From NCBI GenBank assembly GCA_017513625.1, contig JAFXEW010000067.1:1-38567 (forward strand): DNA of 38,567 bases, given 5' to 3'. The position numbers were made by a program, and so were the translations under genes. Numbering within the stretch: the first letter of the stretch is position 1; the number at the start of each line of letters is the position of its first letter. The notes beneath the pieces are model-generated. The model saw only the letters and a program-made list of their open reading frames with translations, was not told the origin of the DNA and did not search any database. This DNA is from Lachnospiraceae bacterium (GTDB lineage: Bacteria > Bacillota > Clostridia > Lachnospirales > Lachnospiraceae). Positions 8,034 through 15,741 of the stretch are shown here, one piece after another.

Positions 8034-8870
8034 ATGTCATTAACTCCAAATAAAATAATTGCAGACTGCCATATGCACAGTTCCCACTCCGGCGATAGTC
8101 AGGCCTCCATGGAGAGCATGATTCTGCAGGGCATCAGAAACGGTCTACAGACCATATGCTTTACGGAACATAACGATTTCGATTTCCCAGACGGCGAACA
8201 CGGTCCCGGGACCATGTTTTTACTGAATCCCGACTCATATTTGTATGATCTGCTGAAATACAAAGAACAGTATGCTTCACAAATCCGCATACTATTCGGT
8301 ATAGAGCTTGGCCTCCAACCCTCCTGCATGCAGCAAAATGCCGTATTGGCCAAGTCCTACGATTTTGACTTTATCATCGGCTCCTCCCATTTATGCAATG
8401 GTAAAGACCCCTATTATCCCTATTTTTATGAGGGGCGCAGTGAACGGGAAGCCTATCTGGAATACTTTGAATCTATTTTGGAGAACATCAATAAGTTTTC
8501 CAACTTTGATGTATACGGTCATCTGGACTATGTGGTCAGATACGGCCCTGACCGTGATGCCAATTACTCTTACGCCGCATACAGTGATATCCTGGATGCC
8601 ATCTTAAAGGCTCTTCTGGATAAGGATAAGGGTCTTGAAATCAATACCGGCGGTCTGATTAAGGGATTACGTGACCTGCACCCCTGCACGGACATATTAA
8701 AACGTTACAGGGATCTGGGAGGCGAAATCATTACCATCGGTTCCGATGCACACAGCCCCGAAGACATGGCAAGGCATTTTGACCGCGCCGCCGATGTTTT
8801 ACAGCAGTGCGGCTTTAAATACTATACCGTGTTTGAAAAACGTGTACCCGAGTTTATAAAATTGTCCTGA
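8034..8870 (+). CDS. PHP-domain phosphatase, histidinol-phosphatase (HisJ/HisK) type
   Basis: 278 residues, started at the ATG of MSLTPNKIIADCHMHS because AAAGGAG lies 8 bases before it. Metal-binding motifs of the PHP fold run in order: DCHMHSSHSGD, FTEHNDF, GIELGL, IIGSSHL, YGHLDYVVRYG and IGSDAHSPEDM. The family hydrolyses histidinol phosphate in histidine synthesis, but many Clostridia have several paralogues of unclear substrate, and no other his gene is nearby. It is transcribed divergently from gap and convergently with the GH10 gene, sharing a bidirectional hairpin terminator. The fold is certain, the substrate only likely. Confidence 0.85.
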   Translation: MSLTPNKIIADCHMHSSHSGDSQASMESMILQGIRNGLQTICFTEHNDFDFPDGEHGPGTMFLLNPDSYLYDLLKYKEQYASQIRILFGIELGLQPSCMQQNAVLAKSYDFDFIIGSSHLCNGKDPYYPYFYEGRSEREAYLEYFESILENINKFSNFDVYGHLDYVVRYGPDRDANYSYAAYSDILDAILKALLDKDKGLEINTGGLIKGLRDLHPCTDILKRYRDLGGEIITIGSDAHSPEDMARHFDRAADVLQQCGFKYYTVFEKRVPEFIKLS

Positions 8871-8907
8871 AATGCTGTTATTCTCCCGCATTGATTATAT
8901 TACAAAC

Positions 8908-8965
8908 AAAGAGGATTCCCCTTCCTATGACTTTTATCAGCCGTAGCCTTGGGACATCCTCTTTT
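8908..8965. terminator. Bidirectional terminator between the PHP and GH10 genes
   Basis: AAAGAGGAT-TCCC pairs with GGGA-C-ATCCTCTTT across a loop of about 30 bases. A T-run follows on the plus strand, and the arm starting with AAA gives T residues on the minus strand. It lies between two convergent stop codons, as expected for shared termination. Confidence 0.7.
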
Positions 8966-8978
8966 ATATTACTATATA

Positions 8979-10244
8979 TTATGCCAAAACCACCCGTATC
9001 TCTGCGTCACTATCAGAAAGATAAAATACTCCTTTTTGGTCCTCCGTGAATAATTCATACCTCCCTTTAAAACCATTCACCTCTATAAATCCGGCTTCAT
9101 CAGAAACAAGCGTAAGCTCTGTATGCCATTCCTCCTTAATAAGTTTATACAGACGTTTATAGGCCGGCTTCAATGAACCGTCTTTTCTTATTAATCCGCT
9201 CGGGGCATTCAACCATGCACCGTCACCATAATCCCAATTGGTAACAGACTTAACTAACGGGTGATTTTCAAATAAGTTCCTATACTGCCTTTCAAGTGCA
9301 TCTGCCTGCATTTCTTCATACTCACAGGTTGCAGCATCTTCTTCATAATGAACATCCTGTAAATCCAAAATATCCGGAGACACCAGAGGGGCCGCAACTA
9401 TTGTATTTTCCGTAAAATGAACGGGCAGGCCAAAACGTTCGAATCTCTCCAACACTTCATCCTGCTTATCTTTTCCCCAGATTCCCTGATGTTGATGGGA
9501 TTGTATACCCACCGCACTTATGGGCACTCCTAAGTCCAGACAACTATCAATTATATTTTCGAAACTTTCCGATGTATTATAATCATTTATTATAAACTCA
9601 CCCTTGGGATTTGCTGACTGCGCCGCTTCAAAAGCTGCCTTAATAAGTCTCTCACGGCCTATTGCTTTACATATCCGGGTAACAGGGTTACTGTCCCTAT
9701 CATATGTAAGCATGCTGACAGGTTCATTAACCACATTCCATATATCAACCAATCCCCTAAAATCTCCGACCTCTCTCCTAATCCGTTCAAGTTGCTTTTT
9801 CAGGATTATATCGCTGTCATATTGCATAAGCCATGGCGCACAACAAACATGCCAGCAAAGAGGCGTTCCCGTAAGTTTGACATCATTTTGTCTCAAAAAT
9901 CCGGCTGCCTTCTTTAATAATTCCATGTTTGTCTTTCCTTCATCCGGTTCATTCACGCTCCAATAAAAAGGCAGACTTCCATAATTGAACAAATTCAGCC
10001 ATTTATTCATACGGTCTTCAACAATCTCTCTGTCCGTACATTTTCCGGCTGCACCTGCTAAGAATGCATAACCATAGTCAGGAACCTCACTTCCCACATA
10101 AATCAATGACTCAAATGCACCGCATCCAAAGAGAAACTCATGATTAATCTGATTGATTTTAACCGTTTTATTACATACAGGTGCCCCGTTTTTATCAATC
10201 AACCGTATTCCGGCAACTGCTTTTCTATGAGACAAATTATCCAT
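8979..10244 (-). CDS. Glycoside hydrolase family 10 protein (endo-1,4-beta-xylanase-like), no signal peptide
   Basis: 421 residues. A short N-terminal beta segment (AGIRLIDKNGAPVCNKTVKI, HEFLFGCGAF) precedes a GH10-type barrel. The acid/base glutamate is in DIWNVVNEP (E174), the nucleophile in VHFTEN (E279), and conserved elements GTPLCWH, GIQSHQHQG and SVTNWDYGDG are present. No signal peptide is seen, so it would act inside the cell, on imported xylo-oligosaccharides if it is a xylanase. The nucleophile motif is HFTEN rather than the usual ITELD, so it is a divergent branch and the substrate could differ. It is 56 bases downstream of mnmA with no clear terminator between. The GH10 fold is quite sure. 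Confidence 0.82.
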   Translation of the reverse strand: MDNLSHRKAVAGIRLIDKNGAPVCNKTVKINQINHEFLFGCGAFESLIYVGSEVPDYGYAFLAGAAGKCTDREIVEDRMNKWLNLFNYGSLPFYWSVNEPDEGKTNMELLKKAAGFLRQNDVKLTGTPLCWHVCCAPWLMQYDSDIILKKQLERIRREVGDFRGLVDIWNVVNEPVSMLTYDRDSNPVTRICKAIGRERLIKAAFEAAQSANPKGEFIINDYNTSESFENIIDSCLDLGVPISAVGIQSHQHQGIWGKDKQDEVLERFERFGLPVHFTENTIVAAPLVSPDILDLQDVHYEEDAATCEYEEMQADALERQYRNLFENHPLVKSVTNWDYGDGAWLNAPSGLIRKDGSLKPAYKRLYKLIKEEWHTELTLVSDEAGFIEVNGFKGRYELFTEDQKGVFYLSDSDAEIRVVLA

Positions 10245-10300
10245 ATGAATCCTTTCCGGCTCTCAATCCCTGCCGTTTCATGGCTTTTCAACCACTGTTT

Positions 10301-11356
10301 TTATAAAATCGTACCGCCGCCGGCCACATATTCCCCGTCATAAAGCACCAGGGCCTGTCCCGGTGTGGATGCTCTTACAGGCTTTTCAAAGGTGCATTTC
10401 AGCCTGCCGTCAGATAACATTTCCGCCATGCCGTATTCACCGCCGTGATTGTATCTGATCTTACCAAGGAGTCTGCGGGGAGTATCCAGCTGTGGAATCG
10501 CCATAAGATTCACTCTGTCACATATCACCGTATCCGTAAACACGTCATCGTTTTCTCCCAATACCACTTCATTGGTCCGGGGACGGATTTCTTTTACAAA
10601 AATCCTGCGTCCCAAAGCGATCTCCAGTCCCTTTCTCTGACCCACGGTATAGTGGGTGATTCCTCTGTGGCGCCCCAGTACATTTCCCTGTGTATCCACA
10701 AAATTTCCTTCTCCCGGAATCCGCTCAGGAGCCACGCTTTCTATAAAGGACGCATAATCCCCGTCCGGTACAAAACAGATATCCTGGCTATCCGCTTTAT
10801 GGGCCACGGGCAAATGCTGTGCCAGCGCAATACTGCGGATTTCATCCTTTGTATACTCTCCCACCGGCATCAGCGTATGCGCAAGCTGGTCCTGTGTAAG
10901 GTTATAAAGGGCATAGGTCTGGTCCTTATGGGCCGTAACACTGTTACGGACAGCATATCTGCCGTTATCCAGCATGTCTATTCTGGCATAATGTCCCGTA
11001 GCAATATAATCCGCTCCGATTTCCAATGCCCGGCGCAGTAATGCCTCCCATTTCACATAACGGTTACATGCGATACAGGGATTGGGTGTATGTCCTGCCA
11101 GATATTCCTCCACGAAATAATCCATTACACGGCACTTAAACTCTTCCCTGAAATTCATCACATAATAGGGGATGTCCAGTACCTCCGCCACGGCGCGTGC
11201 ATCCTCCACCGCAGAGAGCCCGCAGCAGCTGCCGCCTTCCTCCTGCCAGATTTGCATGGTGACACCGATCACATCATATCCCTGTTCTTTTAATAAATAC
11301 GCTGCCACAGAGGAATCCACGCCTCCGGACATGCCTACCACTACCTTTTTTTTCAA
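10301..11356 (-). CDS. mnmA: tRNA-specific 2-thiouridylase MnmA
   Basis: Makes 2-thiouridine at wobble position 34 of tRNAs for Lys, Glu and Gln, using ATP and persulfide sulfur. The 351-residue protein has the PP-loop GMSGGVDSS (residues 8-16), catalytic cysteines C94 in TPNPCIACN and C194 in SQDICFV, and GHYAR and HYTVGQRKG motifs. The start is a TTG (11356) preceded by AAGGA. It lies 78 bases after a cysteine desulfurase, the same arrangement as yrvO-mnmA in Bacillus, where the desulfurase hands sulfur to MnmA. That partner carries an amber codon here. Identification is certain. Confidence 0.97.
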   Translation of the reverse strand: MKKKVVVGMSGGVDSSVAAYLLKEQGYDVIGVTMQIWQEEGGSCCGLSAVEDARAVAEVLDIPYYVMNFREEFKCRVMDYFVEEYLAGHTPNPCIACNRYVKWEALLRRALEIGADYIATGHYARIDMLDNGRYAVRNSVTAHKDQTYALYNLTQDQLAHTLMPVGEYTKDEIRSIALAQHLPVAHKADSQDICFVPDGDYASFIESVAPERIPGEGNFVDTQGNVLGRHRGITHYTVGQRKGLEIALGRRIFVKEIRPRTNEVVLGENDDVFTDTVICDRVNLMAIPQLDTPRRLLGKIRYNHGGEYGMAEMLSDGRLKCTFEKPVRASTPGQALVLYDGEYVAGGGTIL

Positions 11357-11434
11357 AGCCCTTCCTTGCCTTTCTGCTAAATATTCCTTTCCTCCGCCCC
11401 ACAGTCTCCCGGTCGATTCCTTATTCCAATTTTC

Positions 11435-12580
11435 TTACAACCTGAAAGAACGGAGTCTCTCTACAATCTCCCTCAGCACTTCTGCCGTTTCATCCATTTC
11501 ATCCATGGTATTGCACGGTGACACTGTCAGACGTAAGGAGCCGTTTGCCTCCCCTGCACCCAATCCTATAGCTGTAAGTACATGGGACGGTTCCGTAGCT
11601 CCGGCCGTACAGGCAGAACCGCTGGAAGCACAAATCCCTTTCATATCCAACATTATCAGAAGGGATTCCCCTTCTATTCCGGGAAAGGACATGTTCAGAT
11701 GCCCCGGCAGTCTTCCTTCTCCCCCTGCTCCGTTTATCCTGCATCCAGGGATCGTCTCCCTTATTTTCTTTTCCAAATAATCTCTCAGCCTGCTTTCCTC
11801 AGCTACCCATTCCCGGCGATTCTCCTGCCATAAGCGGGCCGCCTCAGCCATTCCTGCGATTGCAGGCACATTCTCCGTCCCGGCTCTCCTGCCTCTCTCC
11901 TGCATACCGCCGTGTAAGAGGCTCTCCGTTTTCACTCCGTTTCGTACATACAAAAATCCCACGCCCTTGGGCCCCCCTATTTTATGTCCGCTGGCACTGA
12001 GCAGGTCTATCCCCAGCTCATCCACCTGTATTTCCAAGGGGCCGTAAGCCTATACGGCATCTGTATGAAACAGTATATTTTCCTCCTTTGCAATGGCTCC
12101 GATTTCCTTTATAGGCTGTATGGTACCGATTTCATTGTTGGCAAACATTACACTGATTAATATAGTATCCGACCGGATAGCCCTGCGTACTGCCTCAGTG
12201 GACACCCGCCCCTCACCATCCACCTCCAGATAAGTTACTTCATACCCCTGCTTTTCCAGATACTCGCAGGTATGAAGCACTGCATGGTGCTCTATACGCG
12301 TGGTAACAATATGCCGGCCCTTTTCACGGTAAGCCTCTGCCACCCCTTTAATAGCCCAGTTATCACTTTCGGTTCCTCCTGAGGTAAAATAGATTTCCTC
12401 CATGGATGCCCCTATGGTCTCTGCGATTCTGCGTTTAGCCTCATTTACAGCCTTTTTACCACGGGTTCCCGGTCCGTATAAAGCACTGGCATTACCGAAT
12501 TCATCCATTAAATAAGGCATCATGACCTCCAACACTTCCGGTGCCGTCTTTGTGGTTGCTGCATTGTCCAAATATATCAT
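11435..12580 (-). pseudogene. Cysteine desulfurase (NifS/IscS/YrvO type) interrupted by an in-frame TAG
   Basis: PLP enzyme that takes sulfur from cysteine. The reading frame from ATG 12580 (RBS GGAGG 5 bases upstream) covers 381 codons, the normal length, with one in-frame TAG at codon 177 (12052-12050). Both halves are well conserved: IYLDNAATT, TSGGTESDNWA, H98/H99, FHTDAV, then after the stop AYGPLEI, PLP lysine K200 in SASGHK, RAGTENV and active-site C324 in SSGSACTAG. In relatives the interrupted residue is the glutamine of the DA-x-Q motif that contacts PLP; CAG to TAG is a single change. No frameshift is present and the rest looks intact, so the mutation is very recent, a sequencing error, or is read through. 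gap, ftsW and the VanZ gene end in TAG, so general reassignment is unlikely. It lies upstream of mnmA, its likely sulfur acceptor. Confidence 0.8.
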
Positions 12581-12713
12581 GTCTGCCTCCTTTCCGCCAT
12601 GCATCAATCATACTACATTTCGCTGCTCTGTGCCACCCTTAATCTCCTCTTCCTGTTCTGCTTTCGCGCCTGTCTGCATAAAATACATAGAATAAAATCC
12701 GTAAGGGACCATT

Positions 12714-14033
12714 ATGAGCTTTTTTAAAAACCATCCTTTAATTACGGGTACTGCCCTGCTTACCTTCTCCGGTCTGATCAGCCGGGTCATCGGTTTCGTA
12801 TATCGTATCTATTTATCCAGACTGGTGGGCGCCGAAGGCATGGGCCTTTATCAGATACTGAGTCCCGTTCTGGCGATTGCTTTTTCACTTACCGCTGCCG
12901 GCTACCAGACTGCCATCTCCAAACTGATTGCCGAGATGAGCGCCGGAGACCGCAAGGTATCCCACAGTCCTCTGTTTGCGGGTATTTTCATCACTCTTCC
13001 CTTATCCTGCATCTGTACTTATATTATCTATACATATTCGGATTTTATTGCATCTTTTTTTCTGCAGGAGCCATCTGTCGCACCGTTGTTAAAAATCCTA
13101 AGTCTCTCCATCCCCTTCAGCAGTGTACATTCCTGCATAAACGGCTATTTCTACGGTATAAAAAAAGCAGGCTATCCGGCTGCGGCCCAAATCATCGAAC
13201 AGTTTACCCGCGTGGGCTGCGTCTTTGTTCTCAGTCAACTTTCCATATCACAGGGCAAGGTGCCGGATGTATCCGTAGCTGTAACCGGTCTGATGATAGG
13301 TGAAATCTTCTCCTTTCTGGTGTCAGCCGTCACCTATCTCTATGTCCGCAGACAGGCTCCGGCAGCCAGAGGTGACAGTCTCCCCTTTAAGAGTCTGCTG
13401 GCCCTGGCCCTTCCTCTAACGGGAAGCCGCATCGTACTGAATCTTTTAGGTAGCGTGGAAAACGTGGCCCTTCCAGGACAACTGCGTCTCTACGGATATG
13501 ATAATTCCACAGCTTTAAGCGTCTTTGGTGTATTAAACGGCATGGCCATGCCCTTTATTTTTTTCCCAAATACCCTTACCGGCTCTATTGCTGTGATACT
13601 TCTGCCCATGATTTCAGAAAAAAAAGCACTGCAGGATACGGAGGGCCTGCATACTGTTATTTCCAAAACCCTGCGCTACTGTTTTCTCATGGGCGCTTTT
13701 TTCCTGATATTTTTTATGTTTTTCGGTAAATTCCTGGGAAACAGTGTATTTCAGGAACCTTTAGCCGGCCACTTTATTACTACCTTAAGTTTCATTTGTC
13801 CTTTTCTCTATCTGGACACTCCCTTGTCAGGTATTTTACAGGGTCTTGGCATGACGGGCGGTCTGTTTTTCATCAATGTGTCTGCCATGCTGGTGCAACT
13901 GGGCTTTCTCTTTCTCTTTGTTCCCCGGTTCGGAATTACCGGTTATCTCTGGGGACTGCTGGCCGCCCAAATCTGGACCACGGGCCTGTACCTGCTCTGC
14001 CTGTACAGGGAACTGAAACGTTCCGGATGTTAA
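12714..14033 (+). CDS. SpoVB/MurJ-type polysaccharide flippase (MOP superfamily)
   Basis: 439 residues, almost all membrane. The opening FFKNHPLITGTALLTFSGLISRVIGFVYRIYLSRLVGAEGMGLYQI is characteristic of the SpoVB branch of the multidrug/oligosaccharidyl-lipid/polysaccharide (MOP) exporters, which flip lipid-linked glycans such as lipid II. About 12 helices are expected. It is shorter than the roughly 500-residue SpoVB of Bacillus. It is transcribed divergently from the cysteine desulfurase and convergently with nrdR. The RBS is weak (AAGGG 5 bases before the ATG). Family is sure; whether it serves spore cortex or vegetative wall cannot be read. Confidence 0.8.
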   Translation: MSFFKNHPLITGTALLTFSGLISRVIGFVYRIYLSRLVGAEGMGLYQILSPVLAIAFSLTAAGYQTAISKLIAEMSAGDRKVSHSPLFAGIFITLPLSCICTYIIYTYSDFIASFFLQEPSVAPLLKILSLSIPFSSVHSCINGYFYGIKKAGYPAAAQIIEQFTRVGCVFVLSQLSISQGKVPDVSVAVTGLMIGEIFSFLVSAVTYLYVRRQAPAARGDSLPFKSLLALALPLTGSRIVLNLLGSVENVALPGQLRLYGYDNSTALSVFGVLNGMAMPFIFFPNTLTGSIAVILLPMISEKKALQDTEGLHTVISKTLRYCFLMGAFFLIFFMFFGKFLGNSVFQEPLAGHFITTLSFICPFLYLDTPLSGILQGLGMTGGLFFINVSAMLVQLGFLFLFVPRFGITGYLWGLLAAQIWTTGLYLLCLYRELKRSGC

Positions 14034-14069
14034 AGTTTCTACACCCGGCCTTAGTCCCGGCCATGAAGC

Positions 14070-14095
14070 AAAAAACCTCCCGGCACACCGGGAGG
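14070..14095 (-). terminator. nrdR terminator
   Basis: CCTCCCGG-CACA-CCGGGAGG forms a perfect 8-bp GC-rich stem, followed on the minus strand by six T residues (14075-14070). It lies 20 bases after the nrdR stop, between convergent genes. Confidence 0.85.
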
Positions 14096-14115
14096 CTTCA
14101 CACACACTGCTAAAT

Positions 14116-14565
14116 TTATTTCAGTACCTTCTTTAATTCATCCATGAAAGTATTAATATCCTTGAATTCCCTGTAAACAGAAGCAAAACGCACGTAAGCA
14201 ACTGCATCCAGATTCTTCAGCTTATTCATAACCAGCTCACCGATTGCCTGGCTGGGAATCTCTTTTTCTTCCATGTTGAATACTTCATTTTCCACTTCAT
14301 CCACAATGTTGGTAATCTGCTGTGCACTTACCGGACGCTTGTGGCATGCACGGAGTACACCTGCCTCAATCTTGGAACGGTCATAGGTCTCTCTGTTATT
14401 ATCCTTTTTGATAATAATCAAAGGAATTGTCTCAATCTTTTCATAAGTGGTAAAACGCTTACCACATTCATCACATACACGACGACGGCGGATGGAATTA
14501 TTATCTTCTGCCGGTCTGGAATCTATTACTCTTGTATTTTCATGGTTACAAAAGGGACATTTCAT
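14116..14565 (-). CDS. nrdR: Transcriptional repressor NrdR
   Basis: Represses ribonucleotide reductase genes in response to nucleotide state. The 149-residue protein has the zinc ribbon with C3/C6 and C31/C34 (MKCPFCNHE, RRRRVCDECGKRF) and an ATP-cone from about residue 49 (PLIIIKKDNNRETYDRSKI), ending YVRFASVYREF. RBS AGGAGG lies 5 bases upstream. A near-perfect promoter and an NrdR-box-like palindrome lie directly before it, so negative autoregulation is likely. It follows ylmC, as in many Clostridia. Identification is certain. Confidence 0.97.
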   Translation of the reverse strand: MKCPFCNHENTRVIDSRPAEDNNSIRRRRVCDECGKRFTTYEKIETIPLIIIKKDNNRETYDRSKIEAGVLRACHKRPVSAQQITNIVDEVENEVFNMEEKEIPSQAIGELVMNKLKNLDAVAYVRFASVYREFKDINTFMDELKKVLK

Positions 14566-14576
14566 ATGCGTTCCTC

Positions 14577-14592
14577 CTACTATATATTGTAT
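14577..14592 (-). promoter_or_regulatory. Putative NrdR box at the nrdR promoter
   Basis: On the minus strand ATACAATATATAGTAG matches about 13 of 16 positions of the published NrdR consensus acaCwAtATaTwGtgt. It starts 2 bases after the -10 box and covers the expected transcription start and part of the RBS, so NrdR binding there would block its own synthesis. AT-rich palindromes arise by chance, so this needs testing. Confidence 0.5.
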
Positions 14593-14594
14593 AT

Positions 14595-14623
14595 ATTATA
14601 AGATTTTTAACAATTTATGTCAA
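14595..14623 (-). promoter_or_regulatory. Consensus SigA promoter of nrdR
   Basis: TTGACA (14623-14618), a 17-base spacer and TATAAT (14600-14595): both hexamers perfect at ideal spacing. The -35 box lies inside the last codons of ylmC, so nrdR can be transcribed apart from ylmC. Confidence 0.85.
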
Positions 14624-14840
14624 CCAAAATGATATCAGGTCCAATTTGGCGTATATCTTTATAACAGATTACCAAATCCGGCTCACAATTGAAAAAATTC
14701 ATAAACTTCTTGTCACATCTCACCATTATCTTACAAATACATCCCTTACATTCATCCAGCTCCAAATCACATACCCTGCCTAATTTTTTGCAGTCCCGGA
14801 TATTGATTACATCCTTACACTTTAGTTCCGATAAAGTCAT
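14607..14840 (-). CDS. ylmC: YlmC/YmxH family PRC-barrel sporulation-locus protein
   Basis: 77 residues, started at the ATG of MTLSELKCKDVINIRDCKKLG with GGGTGG upstream. The sequence fits the YlmC/YmxH family (PRC-barrel fold): LSELKCKDVINI, GRVCDLELDECKGCI, IRQIGPDIILVDI. Members are found beside sigG or other sporulation loci in Firmicutes; the molecular function is not established. It is unusually rich in cysteine (8 of 77). It sits between nrdR (downstream, same strand) and sigG (divergent). In many Clostridia the order sigG-ylmC-nrdR is all on one strand, so here sigG is flipped. Confidence 0.88.
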   Translation of the reverse strand: MTLSELKCKDVINIRDCKKLGRVCDLELDECKGCICKIMVRCDKKFMNFFNCEPDLVICYKDIRQIGPDIILVDINC

Positions 14841-14884
14841 ACCATTCCACCCGATACCGTTTATTACATTTATATGCAGCAGTG

Positions 14885-14914
14885 GTATATCCTGCCACAT
14901 CTTTGTGCATACTA
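14885..14914 (+). promoter_or_regulatory. SigG-type promoter upstream of sigG
   Basis: GTATA (14885-14889), 18 bases, then CATACTA (14908-14914). This fits the Bacillus SigG consensus (-35 GHATR, -10 CATWMTA), 32 bases before the sigG ATG. It would give positive autoregulation in the forespore. Seen by eye only. Confidence 0.55.
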
Positions 14915-14946
14915 CTACATACAAAGTTGAAAGGCAGGAACCAGAC

Positions 14947-15729
14947 ATGGCAACAGGTAAGGTTGAGATTTGTGGTGTATCCACTTCCAAGCTCCCTCTT
15001 CTCAATGCAGGCGAAAAGGAAGCGCTTTTCAAACAGATAAATTCCGGTGACAGTAAAGCCCGGGAGAAATACATCGAAGGCAATCTCCGACTGGTACTCA
15101 GTGTTATCAAACGTTTTTCTTCCAGTAATGAAAATGTAGATGACCTGTTCCAGATAGGATGCATCGGCCTCATTAAAGCAATTGATAATTTTGATGTCAC
15201 CCTGAATGTTAAGTTTTCCACCTATGCAGTGCCCATGATTATCGGTGAAGTACGGCGCTATCTGCGGGACAACGGCAACTGTATCCGGGTCTCACGCTCC
15301 CTAAAAGACACCGCCTACAAAGCTATTTATGCCAGAGAGGCCCTGACCAAAAAATGTCAGAAGGAACCCACTATAGAAGAAATCGCCTTGGAAATCGGCA
15401 TTCCCAAGGAGGATATCGTTTATGCCATGGATGCCATCCAAAGCCCCATGAGTCTGTACGAACCCATTTACAATGAAGGTGGCGACACCCTGTATGTAAT
15501 GGATCAAATCAGTGATAAAAAGAACCGTGAAGAAAATTGGGTGGAGCATTTATCCCTTAGCGATGCAATGACCAAATTGAATGCCAGGGAACACGAAATC
15601 ATTACGCTCCGTTTCTTTGAAGGAAAAACCCAGATGGAAGTATCCCAAATGATATGTATTTCGCAGGCACAGGTATCCCGTCTGGAAAAAAATGTTCTCC
15701 GTACAATGAAAAACTATCTGACGTGTTAA
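14947..15729 (+). CDS. sigG: Late forespore sigma factor SigG
   Basis: RNA polymerase sigma-70 family factor that drives late forespore genes. The start is put at the ATG of MATGKVEICGVSTSKLPLL; this gives 260 residues, the same length as Bacillus SigG, and leaves room for the promoter. Upstream in-frame codons do not align to the family. Conserved features are EICGV-TSKLP, GNLRLVLSVIKRF, DDLFQIGCIGLIKAIDNFD (region 2), FSTYAVPMIIGEVRRYLRD, and ISQAQVSRLEK (region 4 helix-turn-helix). It is oriented opposite to sigE and ylmC and converges on the hybrid kinase gene with 3 bases between stop codons. Confident against SigF because of the EICGV N-terminus. Confidence 0.93.
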   Translation: MATGKVEICGVSTSKLPLLNAGEKEALFKQINSGDSKAREKYIEGNLRLVLSVIKRFSSSNENVDDLFQIGCIGLIKAIDNFDVTLNVKFSTYAVPMIIGEVRRYLRDNGNCIRVSRSLKDTAYKAIYAREALTKKCQKEPTIEEIALEIGIPKEDIVYAMDAIQSPMSLYEPIYNEGGDTLYVMDQISDKKNREENWVEHLSLSDAMTKLNAREHEIITLRFFEGKTQMEVSQMICISQAQVSRLEKNVLRTMKNYLTC

Positions 15730-15741
15730 ACGTCAGATAGT
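15713..15741 (-). terminator. Terminator stem shared by the sigG end and the kinase end
   Basis: A perfect 12-bp stem, ACTATCTGACGT/ACGTCAGATAGT with a 5-base loop, covers the last codons and stop of sigG and the stop of the kinase. On the minus strand it is followed by five T residues, so it terminates kinase transcription inside the 3' end of sigG. On the plus strand no clean T-run follows. Confidence 0.75.

Noticed and set aside
12050-12052. Genome-wide reassignment of TAG to glutamine
   Set aside because: gap, ftsW and the VanZ gene all terminate with TAG at the expected family ends, so TAG is a normal stop.
12608-12790. Minus-strand 60-codon frame before the cysteine desulfurase
   Set aside because: Overlaps the flippase start on the other strand and has no RBS; probably leader DNA.
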